Shown here in pieces: positions 1 to 7,566 of a stretch of 9,557 nucleotides of DNA. The position numbers and the translations under genes were made by a program. The stretch comes from Gemmatimonadota bacterium (GTDB lineage: Bacteria; Gemmatimonadota; Gemmatimonadetes; Gemmatimonadales; Gemmatimonadaceae): NCBI GenBank assembly GCA_003142495.1, contig PLMM01000322.1, positions 1 to 9,557 of the forward strand, written 5' to 3'. A model generated the notes under the pieces. That model made no database searches. It saw only the letters and a program-made list of their open reading frames with translations, and was not told the origin of the DNA. The first letter of the stretch is position 1. The number at the start of each line of letters is the position of its first letter.

Positions 1-1139
1 TCTTCACTGCCGATGTATCGCGTCTGATTGTCCCCTACACACACCCCAATTATCGGCGCTTCCGCGTGCTTGGCAGCCGGCTGCCCCGGGTGCTCGCTGA
101 TAGCACGTTGCGCAGCGATTCTGGACCCGTCGATCTGCCACGGCGAACGGCGAACGCGAACGGGCAATCGGAATCCAATGCTCCTGTCAGTCACTGGCGG
201 ACCAGGGCACGCCAGTATTTTCTGAGCGGTGAGTTCGCGCTCTACCTGCGAAACGCACGCTATGATGTCGTGTGGACTCAGTGGCCGGACCTGGGAGCGT
301 ATGCCAAGTTCTGGACGGCGTCGCGCTGGCTGCGCCTGCCTGTGGTGCACACGGTGCACAACATCTTCCCCCACGAACGGTTCTCGGGCGACAGAGCCAT
401 GTGCGAGAGGGTGTACGACACCGCCCGCCTCCTGTTCGTCCATTCGAAGCCCGTGCGTGACGAGCTGACTGCTCTGTTCCCTGCGCTCGCGTCGAAGGTG
501 GTTGCTATGCCGCACGGCGCGTACACCGTGTACACTCGGCAGTCTGGCGCACGCAGTCGGCTCCGCGCCGAAATGAACATTCCAGTGAACGCCACGGTAC
601 TCCTTTGTTGCGGCGCCATCAAGCCGTACAAGAACGTTGATGCGTGCATTCACGCGCTCGCCGCGATCGACCGTGACGACGTTTGGCTGGTAATCGCGGG
701 CTCCGAAGGGGGAGCGCCGCCGCACGACCAACTGGCTCGAACGCGAGCGATCGTTCGTGAAGTGGGCGTCGATCATCGAGTGCGATTGCTGCCCGGTTTT
801 CTCGACGAGACGGCTATGGCTGAATTGTTCGAGGCGATCGACGTGCTTATGGTTCCGTATGTGAAGAGTTATGGAAGCGGACTACTGATGCTGGGCATAA
901 CATTCGGCAAGTACATAGTTGCGACTCGCTCCGGCATGGAGGAAGCAGCGTCACAATATCCGGGCGCCGTCCTGCTCGAGGGATCGAGTGTCGAGGATAT
1001 TCGCCGTGGTATTGAGCTTGCTTTGCGAAAAATCAGCGAAGGTACAAATTCGATTGGCCCGCTCTCTCCCGCGTTCAACTGGAAGAACATCGCTGGACAA
1101 TGCTTGGCTGACATCAGTCGGTCACTTCCACACCCGTGA
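1..1139 (+). CDS. GT4-family glycosyltransferase, 5' end outside window
   Basis: The reading frame is open from base 3 to a TGA at 1137-1139, giving 378 visible residues. A GTG at 66 is in frame, but coding-like sequence continues upstream to the edge, so the true start is probably outside the window. The protein resembles GT-B fold, GT4-family (retaining) transferases, which move a sugar from a nucleotide-sugar to a lipid-linked or polysaccharide acceptor at the cytoplasmic membrane. Visible landmarks are HTVHNIFPHE (348-377), typical of the end of the N-terminal acceptor domain; GAIKPYKN (612-635), the start of the donor-binding domain; and PYVKSYGSG (855-881), in the place where many GT4 enzymes carry the E-x7-E motif. 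No signal peptide or membrane segment is seen in the visible part. It is the first of four glycosyltransferase genes on this strand, so a role in polysaccharide assembly is inferred. Donor and acceptor cannot be read from sequence. Confidence 0.88.
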   Translation, partial: FTADVSRLIVPYTHPNYRRFRVLGSRLPRVLADSTLRSDSGPVDLPRRTANANGQSESNAPVSHWRTRARQYFLSGEFALYLRNARYDVVWTQWPDLGAYAKFWTASRWLRLPVVHTVHNIFPHERFSGDRAMCERVYDTARLLFVHSKPVRDELTALFPALASKVVAMPHGAYTVYTRQSGARSRLRAEMNIPVNATVLLCCGAIKPYKNVDACIHALAAIDRDDVWLVIAGSEGGAPPHDQLARTRAIVREVGVDHRVRLLPGFLDETAMAELFEAIDVLMVPYVKSYGSGLLMLGITFGKYIVATRSGMEEAASQYPGAVLLEGSSVEDIRRGIELALRKISEGTNSIGPLSPAFNWKNIAGQCLADISRSLPHP

Positions 1140-1365
1140 TTTCTCTGCGTTCCGCTACCCCGCGCGGAGTAGCAGTGGCCTGAGCGTGCGGGTAGGGAGC
1201 TGCGTGGGACATGCGTCGTAATCTTTCCTGTCCCGGTTCTCAGGACTGTCCCTCGCCGCGAGGGTTCACGTCCCCTCTTGGGCAACCTCGTCCGTTGGGC
1301 GACCGCCGCGCATGTGGGCGCATGCATTCGTACAGAAATTCGGCGGCTGGATATTTGGAGACGTG
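1140..1365. other. Intergenic gap with a small hairpin
   Basis: These 226 bases separate the first two glycosyltransferase genes. They contain a perfect 6-bp inverted repeat with a 3-base loop (CCCTCG-CCG-CGAGGG, 1250-1264) and a weaker 5-bp one (TCCTG 1226-1230 with CAGGA 1241-1245). Neither is followed by a T-run, so an intrinsic terminator is not supported. No convincing -35/-10 pair was found by eye. The gap is long for an operon and could hold a promoter for the next gene. Confidence 0.35.
1357..1360 (+). promoter_or_regulatory. Ribosome binding site GGAG that decides a start
   Basis: GGAG lies 5 bases before the ATG at 1366. It supports that start over the in-frame ATG at 1312, which has no such site and would add 18 residues ahead of the conserved GT2 beta strand. 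Confidence 0.7.
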
Positions 1366-2229
1366 ATGAACACGCCCGGACTGGTTTCTCTCGTCGTATG
1401 CACACGCAATCGCGCTTCCCAACTTTCCGAGTGCCTTCATACCCTCGAGCAGTTGATTCCGGGCCCGCCCTGGGAGTTGATCGTCGTCGATAACGGTTCG
1501 AGCGACGAGACGCCGGCGCTCCTTGAGCAATACACGGGCTCTCTTCCGCTGCGCCTGGATCGCGAGCCACGCCCCGGATTGGGGCGGGCTCGCAACCGGG
1601 GATGGCGTGCCGCGCAGGGCGAGCTCATTGCGTTCACGGATGACGATTGTTATCCAAGTCCCGATTTTCTTCGCGCCATCGCGGCTGCATTCGCCGAGTC
1701 GGACGCAATTGGTTTCGTGGGTGGTCCGGTGATGCTCTACGATCCGCTGGATGTTCACATGAGCATCAAAGAGAGTCTGGTGTACGAGACCTTTCCTGCG
1801 GGCAGTTTCATTCCTGCTGGAGCCATTCACGGCGCAAATTTCGCGTTCCGCAGATCGACTCTCGAAATGATCGACGGTTTCGATGAATTATTCGGGGCGG
1901 GCGCACCTTTCTTTTCCGCCGAAGATACTGACGCGCTGGGGAGAGCACTGGCTGCGGGATGGACCGGCGTCTACAACCCGAGAATCGTCGTCACGCACAA
2001 CCACGGGCGAAGAGGAGGCGGAGATGTGGCGCTGCTGGCAAGACACTACTCGCGCGGTCGCGGTGCCTACTACGCGAAGGCACTGTTGAACTCGCGGCAG
2101 CGCTACATATACGCGAAAAGCTGGTACTGGGCCTTCAGGCAACAGCCCTGGCTCATGAGCGCACGCGAACTCGTCGCGGGGCTCGAATACCTGGTGCGCA
2201 GAGTCGGTCAACGCGTCACGCAGGGCTGA
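1366..2229 (+). CDS. GT2-family glycosyltransferase (GT-A fold)
   Basis: This 287-residue protein belongs to the GT2 family of inverting, metal-dependent transferases. The N-terminal strand LVSLVVCTRNR (residues 6-16) and VVDNGSSD (40-47) form the nucleotide-binding half. TDDD (91-94) is the DxD motif that binds the divalent metal and UDP/GDP-sugar, and the ED pair at 186-187 in the segment SAEDTD fits the catalytic base region. GANFAFRR (156-163) and GFDELFG (171-177) are also usual in the family. No transmembrane helix is evident, so it is probably cytosolic and membrane-associated. The ATG at 1366 was chosen for its GGAG site and because the family domain begins within a few residues. It lies between two other glycosyltransferase genes, pointing to polysaccharide repeat-unit assembly. 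Sugar specificity is unknown. Confidence 0.92.
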   Translation: MNTPGLVSLVVCTRNRASQLSECLHTLEQLIPGPPWELIVVDNGSSDETPALLEQYTGSLPLRLDREPRPGLGRARNRGWRAAQGELIAFTDDDCYPSPDFLRAIAAAFAESDAIGFVGGPVMLYDPLDVHMSIKESLVYETFPAGSFIPAGAIHGANFAFRRSTLEMIDGFDELFGAGAPFFSAEDTDALGRALAAGWTGVYNPRIVVTHNHGRRGGGDVALLARHYSRGRGAYYAKALLNSRQRYIYAKSWYWAFRQQPWLMSARELVAGLEYLVRRVGQRVTQG

Positions 2230-2334
2230 TGCGGGCGAAGTCGATGCGCGCCTCGTCGGCGCTTCAGCCGCGACGACATTCCGGGCAGTGGCAGTCGGCG
2301 CTCCCGATCGGCCAACACCAGTAAGTCGGTATCC

Positions 2335-3279
2335 ATGGTCACTGTCTCCGTAGTCATACCCTGTTATAACCGTGCAGCCATGATTGGCGACGCGATTGCC
2401 TCGGTCCATGCCCAGACTAGTGCACCACTCGAGCTCATCGTTGTCGACGACGCCTCCCACGATGACTCCGCCGATATCGCCGAGCGTGCAGGCGCTCGAG
2501 TGATTCGACTTGCAACGAACCGCGGCAACTCGACCGCGCGTAACGTGGGTGCCCGAGTCGCTTCGGGCGACGCGATCGCCTGGCTAGATTCGGACGATTA
2601 CTGGGAGCCACATCACCTTGCCACCGTCGCCGGGTTGCTGGACGATTTCCCTGATGCGGGGGTGGCAAGCGCGGCGGTGAGGTTGGTGGGAGCGCGTTCT
2701 GGAACGTGGTACGGCAGAGTTCCAGCGGGGCCACCCGTCAACGTGGTTCGCGAGGCCTTCTACGCCACGGTGGCACAGCCGACAACGACAGTCGTCAGAC
2801 GAGAGGTTCTAGCCGCCGTCGGTGGGTTCGATGAAACGGAACGTTGCGCCGTCGACTTCGATATTTTACTGCGGCTGGCTTACAAGAATCGCTTCGTCTC
2901 GTCGCGGGAGGTGACGGCAAACTATCGCTGGCATGGTGCGCAGATCAGCACCGATAGCGAAACTCAAGTGCGCGCGACGTACAGATTTCGTAAGCGAGCG
3001 CTGGACGAGATTCGGCGCGATGGAGAGGAAGATCTCGCTGAGGAACTCGCCGAGATATTCAGAAACAGGTGGGCGGAGGACTTGTGGAGAGCCTGGGATC
3101 AGGGCAAAACCGGATGGCTCCGGCAAGTACTGGCGCTCGCTCCTCTCGTGCCTGAGGCTCCGCGCGCGCTCAAGTGGAAGTGGACATTCCGCTCGCGCCT
3201 TCCTGCTGCTGCAGTGCCGTTTTTTCGCGCAGTTCGTTCGGCCGGAGTGCTTGATTTTCTCCGTCGACCTTCTGCGTGA
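2335..3279 (+). CDS. GT2-family glycosyltransferase (GT-A fold)
   Basis: This 314-residue GT2-type transferase has a classic start, VTVSVVIPCYNRAAMI (residues 2-17), then VVDDASHDDS (36-45), NRGNSTARNVG (62-72) and the metal-binding DSDD at 85-88. VGGFDE (162-167) is followed by VDFDILLRLA, where D174 and D176 sit in the catalytic-base region. The C-terminal third (about 215-314) is rich in charged residues and Trp, has no clear membrane helix, and may bind the acceptor or a partner. The ATG at 2335 has no clear Shine-Dalgarno sequence, but the conserved domain begins at once, so the start is likely right. It lies 105 bases after the previous glycosyltransferase; that gap shows only a 9-base direct repeat (GTCGGCGCT at 2255-2263 and 2294-2302). 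A polysaccharide role is inferred from context; donor and acceptor are unknown. Confidence 0.92.
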   Translation: MVTVSVVIPCYNRAAMIGDAIASVHAQTSAPLELIVVDDASHDDSADIAERAGARVIRLATNRGNSTARNVGARVASGDAIAWLDSDDYWEPHHLATVAGLLDDFPDAGVASAAVRLVGARSGTWYGRVPAGPPVNVVREAFYATVAQPTTTVVRREVLAAVGGFDETERCAVDFDILLRLAYKNRFVSSREVTANYRWHGAQISTDSETQVRATYRFRKRALDEIRRDGEEDLAEELAEIFRNRWAEDLWRAWDQGKTGWLRQVLALAPLVPEAPRALKWKWTFRSRLPAAAVPFFRAVRSAGVLDFLRRPSA

Positions 3280-3336
3280 CACGTTGCCGCGCGACGCTGA
3301 CCTCGTGTTTGCCACCGCCATGCAGTCGCTCCAGCC

Positions 3337-4395
3337 ATGGGACGGTGGTCCAGAAGTTCCGCGCCGCCGATGCGAATGACATCAAGTGAGCGACCACTGA
3401 ATCCCACCGACGGCGGCAAGTACGTCGTGATCGTGGGTCAGGAACCGACGCAGTCCTCACCGTCCCTCACGCTGTCGAAAGCTCTGATCGGCATTGGAGT
3501 AGCGGTTCGTTTTGTGCCCGTAGACGAGTTAGGGAGACTGGATTGGCTCCGCATGCTTCGAAGCGCGAAGGCCGTAGTCCTCGTCTCTTATCTCGTCGTC
3601 GACGCGTATCGATTGAGTCAATTGGCGACGGCCGTCGCGTCGAACGTGCCCCTTGTCCGCTGGTGGGTGGGCACCGACGTCCTCAATGTCATCACTAGGG
3701 ACGAAGTTCGAGAGAGCGCCGCCCTCCTCGACCGCATCGTATCAGCGAATGTTTGCGTGGCCTCGCATCTCGTTGATGAATTGGCCACCGCTGGAGTTCA
3801 CGCGCAGTTTATTCCCTCGGTTCTTGATCCGGATCTCATTCCATCTGGAGTGACTCCATGGTCCGATGAGATCAAGCCGATCCTCGTATACATGCCAAGT
3901 GGGCGAAAGGAGTTCTACGGACTCAGCGTAATAGAGCCCGTGATCGCGGAAAATCCGGACCTCGACTTCATCGTCTTGGCAGACGAGACTCACGCGCTCG
4001 CCTCACATCCGAATGTCGAAAGTTTCGGTTGGGTCACTGACATGAACGGCATATACGCGCGCGCGGGGTGTGTGCTGCGCATCACCGACCACGACGGACT
4101 GCCTCGCATGCTGCTGGAAGCGCTGTTGCGTGGCTTGTACGCGATCTACGCTTGGCCATTGTCGGGATGCTGGGAAGCGCGCACAAAGGATGAGATCGAA
4201 ACAGCGCTATCCCGCTATCGTGCAGTGACACAGCCAAACCTCGCTGGGCGCGAGGCGATCCTGGAAATGCTGAGTGCTCGACCAGACCGGCAGTGGGAGA
4301 GTGTGCTCACCAGCACTTTTGTGCCGCTCGCGGCACGGGCACGTGCCTTGGCCTTGGCCATCCGCATCATACTTTTCCACTCGCCAGATCGATAG
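3337..4395 (+). CDS. Divergent GT4-like glycosyltransferase
   Basis: Up to 352 residues, resembling GT-B fold transferases more weakly than the first gene. The N-terminal half shows an alternating beta/alpha pattern (YVVIVGQEP, about 29-37) and WWVGTDVLNV (109-118), a segment like the GTD motif before the interdomain linker. The C-terminal half has ILVYMPSGRKEF, DLDFIVLAD and FGWVTDMNGIYARAG, then DHDGLPRMLLEAL, in which D253 and E261 form D-x7-E where GT4 enzymes normally have E-x7-E. The start is uncertain: ATG codons at 3337, 3370 and 3376 are all in frame, none has a good ribosome binding site, and the first 25 residues look unlike a conserved domain, so 3370 or 3376 may be the real one. 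It begins 57 bases after the previous gene and ends the run of four. Its role in polysaccharide synthesis is inferred from neighbours and the fold-like pattern. Confidence 0.75.
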   Translation: MGRWSRSSAPPMRMTSSERPLNPTDGGKYVVIVGQEPTQSSPSLTLSKALIGIGVAVRFVPVDELGRLDWLRMLRSAKAVVLVSYLVVDAYRLSQLATAVASNVPLVRWWVGTDVLNVITRDEVRESAALLDRIVSANVCVASHLVDELATAGVHAQFIPSVLDPDLIPSGVTPWSDEIKPILVYMPSGRKEFYGLSVIEPVIAENPDLDFIVLADETHALASHPNVESFGWVTDMNGIYARAGCVLRITDHDGLPRMLLEALLRGLYAIYAWPLSGCWEARTKDEIETALSRYRAVTQPNLAGREAILEMLSARPDRQWESVLTSTFVPLAARARALALAIRIILFHSPDR

Positions 4396-4443
4396 CGTGA
4401 GCACTAAGCAGCCAAGTCGTCGCCGTGGGGGTATCTCTACGCG

Positions 4444-4478
4444 AAAAAAAGGGCCAGCCGTATGAGGGCTGACCCTTT
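4444..4478 (-). terminator. Intrinsic terminator after tRNA-Asn, possibly bidirectional
   Basis: A 12-bp stem pairs 4448-4459 with 4467-4478 around a 7-base loop; all pairs are Watson-Crick except one G-T/C-A position depending on the strand read. On the minus strand the stem is followed by seven T in a row (the A7 at 4444-4450), the textbook form, and it lies 30 bases past the tRNA 3' end. On the plus strand the stem is followed by CAGATTTT, a weaker T-tract, 52 bases after the last glycosyltransferase stop, so it may also end that operon. Confidence 0.85.
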
Positions 4479-4507
4479 CAGATTTTAGCCTATGCAACTG
4501 ACCCCAA

Positions 4508-4580
4508 CTCCCGAGGAGGGACTCGAACCCCCGACCCGGTGATTAACAGTCACCTGCTCTACCACCTGAGCTACTCGGGA
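4508..4580 (-). tRNA. tRNA-Asn (anticodon GUU)
   Basis: The minus strand folds into a complete cloverleaf of 73 bases. The acceptor stem is TCCCGAG paired with CTCGGGA plus discriminator G, the D arm GCTC/GAGC, and the anticodon stem GGTGA/TCACC with loop CTGTTAA, giving anticodon GTT. The variable loop is GGGTC, and the T arm GGGGG/CCCTC has loop TTCGAGT with one G-T pair. The 3' CCA is not encoded (the next bases are TTG), so it must be added by nucleotidyltransferase. The 5' end is 13 bases past the uvrA stop on the same strand, and a strong terminator follows. It may be read through from uvrA and released by RNase P, or have a promoter inside the uvrA 3' end. Confidence 0.97.
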
Positions 4581-4593
4581 TCAGCACAGCATT

Positions 4594-7533
4594 TTACCCG
4601 ATCCGCGCTGCTCGGTCAAGCGAACCGTGCTCCGCCACACCCCCTGCCATCCGCCTCGACGCCAGCCGCACGCCGCCGATGTCCGGCGGCGAATCCATGT
4701 GCAGCAGCGGGCGCAGCCAGCGCCCCGTGTGCGAGGCCGCGACCTCCGCGACCTCCTCTGGCCTCCCCATCGCCACGAGCTCGCCTCCGCCATCGCCCGC
4801 CTCGGGGCCCAGATCAATGACCCAGTCCGCCAACTTAATGACGTCGAGGTTGTGCTCGATGATCACGAGCGTGTGCCCTTGATCGACGAGCCGCTCGAAC
4901 ACGCGCGCGAGCTTGCGAATGTCCTCGAGATGCAGCCCCGTCGTCGGCTCATCCATCACGTACAGCTTGCGCGTCTTCGTTTTCCCCGCGTTCGACAGCT
5001 CGCGCGCGATCTTCACGCGCTGCGCCTCGCCGCCGCTCAACGTCGGCGCTGGTTGCCCAAGCTTGAGATAGCCGAGCCCGACCTGCTGCAGCTGCCAGAG
5101 TGCCTGGCCGAGCTTCTCCTCGCGCGGGAAAAATCGTATCGCCTGATCGATGGTCAGCTCGAGCACGTCGTAGATGCTCTTGCCGCGCACCTTCACCTCG
5201 AGCACCTCGTTCTTGAAGCGCTTGCCGCCGCACACATCGCACGGCACGTACACGTCGGCCATGAACACCATCTCGACCTGCAGGAAGCCCGCGCCCTCGC
5301 AGTTCTCGCAGCGGCCGCCCTTCACGTTGAAGCTGAAGTGGCCCGCGCCGTAGCGCTTCTGTCGCGCGAGCGGCTGGTCCGCGAAGATGCGGCGGATCTC
5401 GTCGAAGGCCTTCACGTACGTCACGGGATTCGAGCGCGGCGACTTCCCGATCGGGCTCTGGTCAATGCACACGACATCCGCGAGCGGCTCCCACCCGGTG
5501 ATGCCCTCGAAGCCGCCGACGCGCTCGCCGAGATGGCGCTTCGCGGTGTGCTCGCCTGTGAGTCGAGTCTCGAGCGCGCGCAGCAGCACATCGTGCACGA
5601 GTGTGCTCTTTCCCGAACCCGAGACTCCCGTCACGACGGTCAAAGCGCCGAGCGGGATGCGGACGTCGACGCCGCGCAGGTTGTGCTCCTTCGCACCGGT
5701 GAGCGTGAGCCAGCGCGGGCCGAGCGGGCGACGCTCCTCGGGGAGCGCGATCTCCTTCGCGCCGCTGAGATACGCGCCCGTGAGCGGGCTCTCGCTCGCC
5801 CGCGACATCGGCCCCGCGAACACGACATGGCCGCCGAGCTCACCGCTGCCGGGGCCGAGCTCCACCATGTAGTCGGCGCGACGAATGGCCTCGAGATCGT
5901 GCTCGACGACGAGCACCGTGTTCCCGCCGTCGCGCAGCCGATGCAGGAGCGAGAGCAGGCGATCGACGTCGCGTGGATGGAGGCCGATCGACGGCTCGTC
6001 GAGCACGTAGAGCGTGTCGACGAGCTTCGAGCCGAGCGAGTTCGCGAGCCCGATGCGCTGCGCCTCGCCGCCCGAGAGCGTGCGCGTCGCGCGGTTGAGC
6101 GTGAGGTAGCCGAGCCCCACATCGAGGAGAAAGCGCGAGCGGCTGCGCGCCTCGCCGAGGATGTTTGCGGCGATCTGCTGCTCGTAGTCGGAAAGGGGGA
6201 GCGCCTCGAGCCAGGGAACGAGTCGCTCGATCGGCATGTCGCTCGCGTCGGCGATCGTGCGGCCAACGATGCGCACCTGCAACGCCTCGCTCTGCAGCTT
6301 CGCGCCGTGACAGGTTGGGCAATCCTGCGCGGTCTGATACTGCCGCAGAAAAATCCGGATGTACTGCTTGTAGCGCTTGGCCTCGAGCTCCTTCAGAAAG
6401 ACCATGATGCCGCGAAAGCCTTTTGTTTTCGCGTACATCAGCTGATAGCGATCGGCCGTCGGAATCTCTCGCCACGGCGCATCCATCGAGATCTTGTTCT
6501 TCTTCGCAAACTCGGCCAGCGATCGCCGCTTGCCGTCGTAGCGCGGCTTCGTCCACGGATCGATCGCGCCCTCGCGCAGCGAGCGATTGGGGTAGGGGAT
6601 AACGAGCACCTCATCGTACTCGAGCACCGCGCCAAAGCCGTTGCAGGTCGCGCATGCGCCGCGCGGATTGTTGAACGAGAAGAGCTGCGGTGTGGGCGTC
6701 GGCGCGCGCGTGCCGTCGTATGGACACTCGAAGCGCTCGGTGTACATGAGTCGCGAGACGGGCGTGTCGTCATCGCCCTGCGTGCCGGAGCCCGCGAGCC
6801 TTGCGGGGATCGGCGTCGCGAGCAGCACGACACACTCGCCATCGCCGTCGCGGAACGCCGTGCCTACCGATTCGGCGAGGCGCTGACGGCTCTCGGGGAC
6901 CGCGATCAGTCTGTCGACGACGACGAGCAGCTCCGCGGCCTTCGTGACGTCGGTGCCCGCTGGGAGCTCGTCGAGATGCACGAGCGACCCCTCGATCACC
7001 ACGCGCAAAAATCCCTGTGCGCGCAAATTCTCGACGACGACATCGTGCGTGACGAGGTCGCTCAGGCGCAGTGGGAAGGCGACCGAGAAGCGCGAGCCGG
7101 CCGGGAGCGCCAGCGCTTCCTCGGTGACCGACTGCACGGTGTCGCGCTTCATCTCGCGTCCGCACACAGGGCAGAAGGTGTGGCCTATGCGCGCCCAGAG
7201 GAGGCGCAGGAAGTCGTAGATCTCGGTGGCGGTGCCGACGGTGGACCGGGAGGTTTTCGTTGGATTCGACTGCTCGATCGCGACTGCAGGCGAGAGCCCG
7301 TCAATGAAGTCGACCTCCGGTTTCTCCATCCGCTCCAGGAACTGCCTCGCGTACGCCGAGAGCGACTCCACATACCGCCTCTGCCCCTCGGCGTAGATGG
7401 TATCGAAGGCGAGGGAGGACTTTCCGGAGCCCGAGGGGCCGGTGATCACCGTGTAGCTGCGCCGCGGAATCTCGAGATCGAAGCCCTTGAGATTATGCTG
7501 CCGTGCGCCGCGCACCACGATGTGAGACTTCAT
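4594..7533 (-). CDS. uvrA: UvrA, excinuclease ABC subunit A
   Basis: This 979-residue protein (E. coli UvrA has 940) is the damage-sensing ATPase of nucleotide excision repair: a UvrA dimer finds bulky lesions and loads UvrB, with UvrC cutting afterwards. It has two ABC ATPase halves. Walker A motifs are at 32-39 (GPSGSGKS) and 636-643 (GVSGSGKS), signature LSGGEAQR at 486-493 and 832-839, and Walker B DEP at 512-514 and 861-863. The segment after about residue 118 up to about 255 is a full UvrB-binding region, so this is the canonical UvrA, not the shorter UvrA2 class. The second zinc module is intact (C742, C745, C765, C768). The first reads C270-x2-D273 then C294-x2-C297, with Asp for one Cys. 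A 35-residue tail follows the usual SHTGRWLRPLL end. The ATG at 7533 has no clear Shine-Dalgarno sequence but fits the family start. It lies 33 bases after the small membrane protein gene and just before tRNA-Asn. Confidence 0.98.
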   Translation of the reverse strand: MKSHIVVRGARQHNLKGFDLEIPRRSYTVITGPSGSGKSSLAFDTIYAEGQRRYVESLSAYARQFLERMEKPEVDFIDGLSPAVAIEQSNPTKTSRSTVGTATEIYDFLRLLWARIGHTFCPVCGREMKRDTVQSVTEEALALPAGSRFSVAFPLRLSDLVTHDVVVENLRAQGFLRVVIEGSLVHLDELPAGTDVTKAAELLVVVDRLIAVPESRQRLAESVGTAFRDGDGECVVLLATPIPARLAGSGTQGDDDTPVSRLMYTERFECPYDGTRAPTPTPQLFSFNNPRGACATCNGFGAVLEYDEVLVIPYPNRSLREGAIDPWTKPRYDGKRRSLAEFAKKNKISMDAPWREIPTADRYQLMYAKTKGFRGIMVFLKELEAKRYKQYIRIFLRQYQTAQDCPTCHGAKLQSEALQVRIVGRTIADASDMPIERLVPWLEALPLSDYEQQIAANILGEARSRSRFLLDVGLGYLTLNRATRTLSGGEAQRIGLANSLGSKLVDTLYVLDEPSIGLHPRDVDRLLSLLHRLRDGGNTVLVVEHDLEAIRRADYMVELGPGSGELGGHVVFAGPMSRASESPLTGAYLSGAKEIALPEERRPLGPRWLTLTGAKEHNLRGVDVRIPLGALTVVTGVSGSGKSTLVHDVLLRALETRLTGEHTAKRHLGERVGGFEGITGWEPLADVVCIDQSPIGKSPRSNPVTYVKAFDEIRRIFADQPLARQKRYGAGHFSFNVKGGRCENCEGAGFLQVEMVFMADVYVPCDVCGGKRFKNEVLEVKVRGKSIYDVLELTIDQAIRFFPREEKLGQALWQLQQVGLGYLKLGQPAPTLSGGEAQRVKIARELSNAGKTKTRKLYVMDEPTTGLHLEDIRKLARVFERLVDQGHTLVIIEHNLDVIKLADWVIDLGPEAGDGGGELVAMGRPEEVAEVAASHTGRWLRPLLHMDSPPDIGGVRLASRRMAGGVAEHGSLDRAARIG

Positions 7534-7566
7534 GCGTAAAGCTAACGGCTGCGGTGCCTGTTCGGG

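Noticed and set aside
1250..1264. Hairpin CCCTCG-CCG-CGAGGG as a terminator of the first gene
   Set aside because: The stem is short and no T-run follows; it may be chance in GC-rich sequence.
1250..1290. T-arm-like sequence (GAGGGTTCACGTCCCC) suggesting a tRNA or tRNA remnant
   Set aside because: The 5-bp T stem does not close with a 7-base loop, the base expected to be A58 is C, and no matching acceptor, D or anticodon arms lie upstream.
1312..1365. Longer N-terminus for the first GT2 gene from the ATG at 1312
   Set aside because: The extra 18 residues precede the conserved domain and have no ribosome binding site, while the ATG at 1366 has GGAG at good spacing.
2255..2302. Nine-base direct repeat GTCGGCGCT between the two GT2 genes
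   Set aside because: Only two short copies, GC-rich, with no symmetry or link to a promoter; likely chance.
4627..7539. Plus-strand open frame of 970 codons opposite uvrA
   Set aside because: It lies in exact antisense codon register to uvrA, its translation is Arg/Ala/Leu/His-rich with no recognisable domain, and uvrA is unambiguous. It follows from rare TTA/CTA/TCA codons in uvrA.
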